Source of the DNA: Thiotrichales bacterium
Lineage (GTDB): Bacteria > Pseudomonadota > Gammaproteobacteria > HK1
NCBI GenBank assembly: GCA_026709935.1
Contig: JAPOSC010000034.1
Span: 1-64,000 of the forward strand
Direction of reading: 5' to 3'
DNA: 64,000 nt
The position numbers and the translations under genes were made by a program. The notes beneath the pieces were generated by a model, which worked only from the letters and a program-made list of their open reading frames with translations, did not search any database and had not been told where the DNA came from. Below are positions 62,977-64,000 of the stretch, in pieces. Numbering within the stretch: position 1 is the first letter of the stretch; each line of letters opens with the position of its first letter.

Positions 62977-63204
62977 CGTGGCGCCACTCCCGCCGCACCT
63001 GTGCGGTGCGAGTTTTCCGAAACACTTGCTCGCATCTCGCCGATTCCGATGCATGGCACCGGCAAGGACACGGCCGCAGGATGACGATCGCGATCATCGC
63101 TTGCCCCGACGCCGGCAGCCCCTCCACCTTCGTCGCGAAGACGGAGGTGCGAGGACCTCCGCTGCACCGGCGGCCCCGCCGGTCGAGAGGCTCCGCTTTC
63201 GGGC

Positions 63205-64000
63205 TCAGGCCGCTTTCGCCTCTCGCCGCCGGCGGTGCAGGATCCACTCTGTGTACCCGTTCGGCTGTGCGCGACCGGTGAGTACGAGGTCCAGCGCGGC
63301 CTGGAACTCGATGCTCGCCTCCGGGTCGGGCGCCATGGGCCGATAGTTCGGATCACCCGCGTTCTGCCGGTCCACCACCGCCGCCATCCGCTCGAAAGTG
63401 GCGCGCACCTGCGCTTCCCCGACCACACCGTGCCGGAGCCAGTTCGCGATATGCTGGCTCGAGATGCGCAGTGTCGCCCGATCCTCCATCAGGGCGATGT
63501 CGTCGATGTCGGGCACCTTCGAGCACCCCACGCCCTGGCCGACCCATCGCACCACGTAGCCGAGAATCCCCTGCGCGTTGTTGTCGAGTTCGTTCTGAAC
63601 CTCCTCCGGCGCAAGATTCCGGCCGGCGAGAAGCGGGATGGAAAGAATGTCGTCGAGCGATGCGCACGCGCGCCGGGCGATTTCCTGCTGGCGCTCCGCC
63701 ACGCTCACGCGATGGTAGTGCACCGCGTGCAAGGTGGCGGCGGTGGGGGAGGGGACCCAGGCGGTGTTCGCGCCGGCCTGCGGATGGCCAATCTTCTGTT
63801 CCATCATGTCCGCCATCGCATCGGGCGCCGCCCACATCCCCTTGCCGATCTGGGCGCGACCGGCGAGCCCCGCCGCGAGCCCGATGTCCACATTCCGGCC
63901 CTCGTACGCGGCGATCCAGCGTTCGGCCTTCATCTGCGTCTTCGGGACGACGGGTCCCGCCTCCATCGAGGTGTGGATCTCGTCGCCGGTGCGGTCGAGG
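63205..64000 (-). CDS. glcB: Malate synthase G, C-terminal part
   Basis: Malate synthase G condenses glyoxylate with acetyl-CoA to malate in the glyoxylate shunt or after glycolate oxidation. The window carries the last 265 residues; the frame stays open to base 64000, so the gene begins outside. Recognisable stretches are [18 protein letters not shown] at the edge, [19 protein letters not shown] and [20 protein letters not shown], then [40 protein letters not shown] and [20 protein letters not shown] near the catalytic aspartate loop, and [15 protein letters not shown] at the end. Codons and length of this part agree with the family. hslO is convergent across 228 bp, where I see no other gene. 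Confidence 0.95.
   Translation of the reverse strand, partial: LDRTGDEIHTSMEAGPVVPKTQMKAERWIAAYEGRNVDIGLAAGLAGRAQIGKGMWAAPDAMADMMEQKIGHPQAGANTAWVPSPTAATLHAVHYHRVSVAERQQEIARRACASLDDILSIPLLAGRNLAPEEVQNELDNNAQGILGYVVRWVGQGVGCSKVPDIDDIALMEDRATLRISSQHIANWLRHGVVGEAQVRATFERMAAVVDRQNAGDPNYRPMAPDPEASIEFQAALDLVLTGRAQPNGYTEWILHRRRREAKAA

Overview
The window reads as a GC-rich bacterial chromosome segment. The housekeeping proteins (UvrD, HslO, FumC, SerC, ExoIII, CrcB, thiamine enzymes) are proteobacterial in style, and UvrD starts much like the E. coli protein. A FolK-FolP fusion, a TRAP transporter, twin-arginine solute-binding proteins and an FAD-less molybdenum oxidoreductase fit an uncultured gammaproteobacterium. 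That placement is an inference from protein style, not a phylogeny.

Layout. 0-8.2 kb is an accessory zone: a C-terminal hsdR fragment, RidA, a fatty acid hydroxylase-type enzyme, small unknowns, a secreted Calx-beta protein behind a 15-G tract, an AbiEii-like toxin translationally coupled to an unknown protein, and the C-terminal remnant of a probable DNA methylase. 8.2-12.1 kb holds an orphan family 5 substrate-binding protein and an S9 peptidase with a 12-bp minisatellite. 12.2-19 kb is one nine-gene thiamine operon (thiD-thiO-thiS-thiG-thiE-thiY-tenA-thiZ-thiX) behind a clear TPP riboswitch. It makes the thiazole moiety but salvages the pyrimidine, and thiC is absent from it. 19.2-28.7 kb holds crcB, DUF1015, serC, a serA-like gene, an acyl-CoA dehydrogenase and ETF-QO on the minus strand, divergent from etfBA. 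28.8-37.3 kb holds a peroxiredoxin and a likely uptake and oxidation module: an aspartoacylase-like hydrolase, a fused 2Fe-2S/molybdopterin oxidoreductase, TRAP DctPQM and a TetR regulator.

37.5-45.5 kb holds a phasin with a strong promoter-operator region, three tandem hairpin repeats, tRNA-Arg(CCG), a membrane-anchored cytochrome c, a palindromic repeat family, uvrD and a very large AsmA/DUF748-like protein. 45.5-52.4 kb is a second, lower-GC accessory island: a 569-bp stretch bounded by perfect 19-bp inverted repeats, two TbpB-like surface lipoproteins (one with a coiled-coil stalk), a ribbon-helix-helix-like small protein, an IS1595-type transposase remnant and a coupled gene pair encoding a DUF5678-like protein and a retropepsin-like protease. 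52.5-64 kb returns to core genes: folK-folP, a methyltransferase with regulatory domain, a SMUG-type uracil-DNA glycosylase, fumC, a class III aminotransferase, exonuclease III, a HAD hydrolase, hslO and the C-terminal part of malate synthase G running off the window.

The least explained elements are the two lipoproteins, the coupled protease pair, the AbiEii-like pair with an unusual partner, the G-tract upstream of the Calx-beta gene and the palindromic repeat family. Short 9-15-bp imperfect tandem repeats recur both between and inside genes across the whole window.
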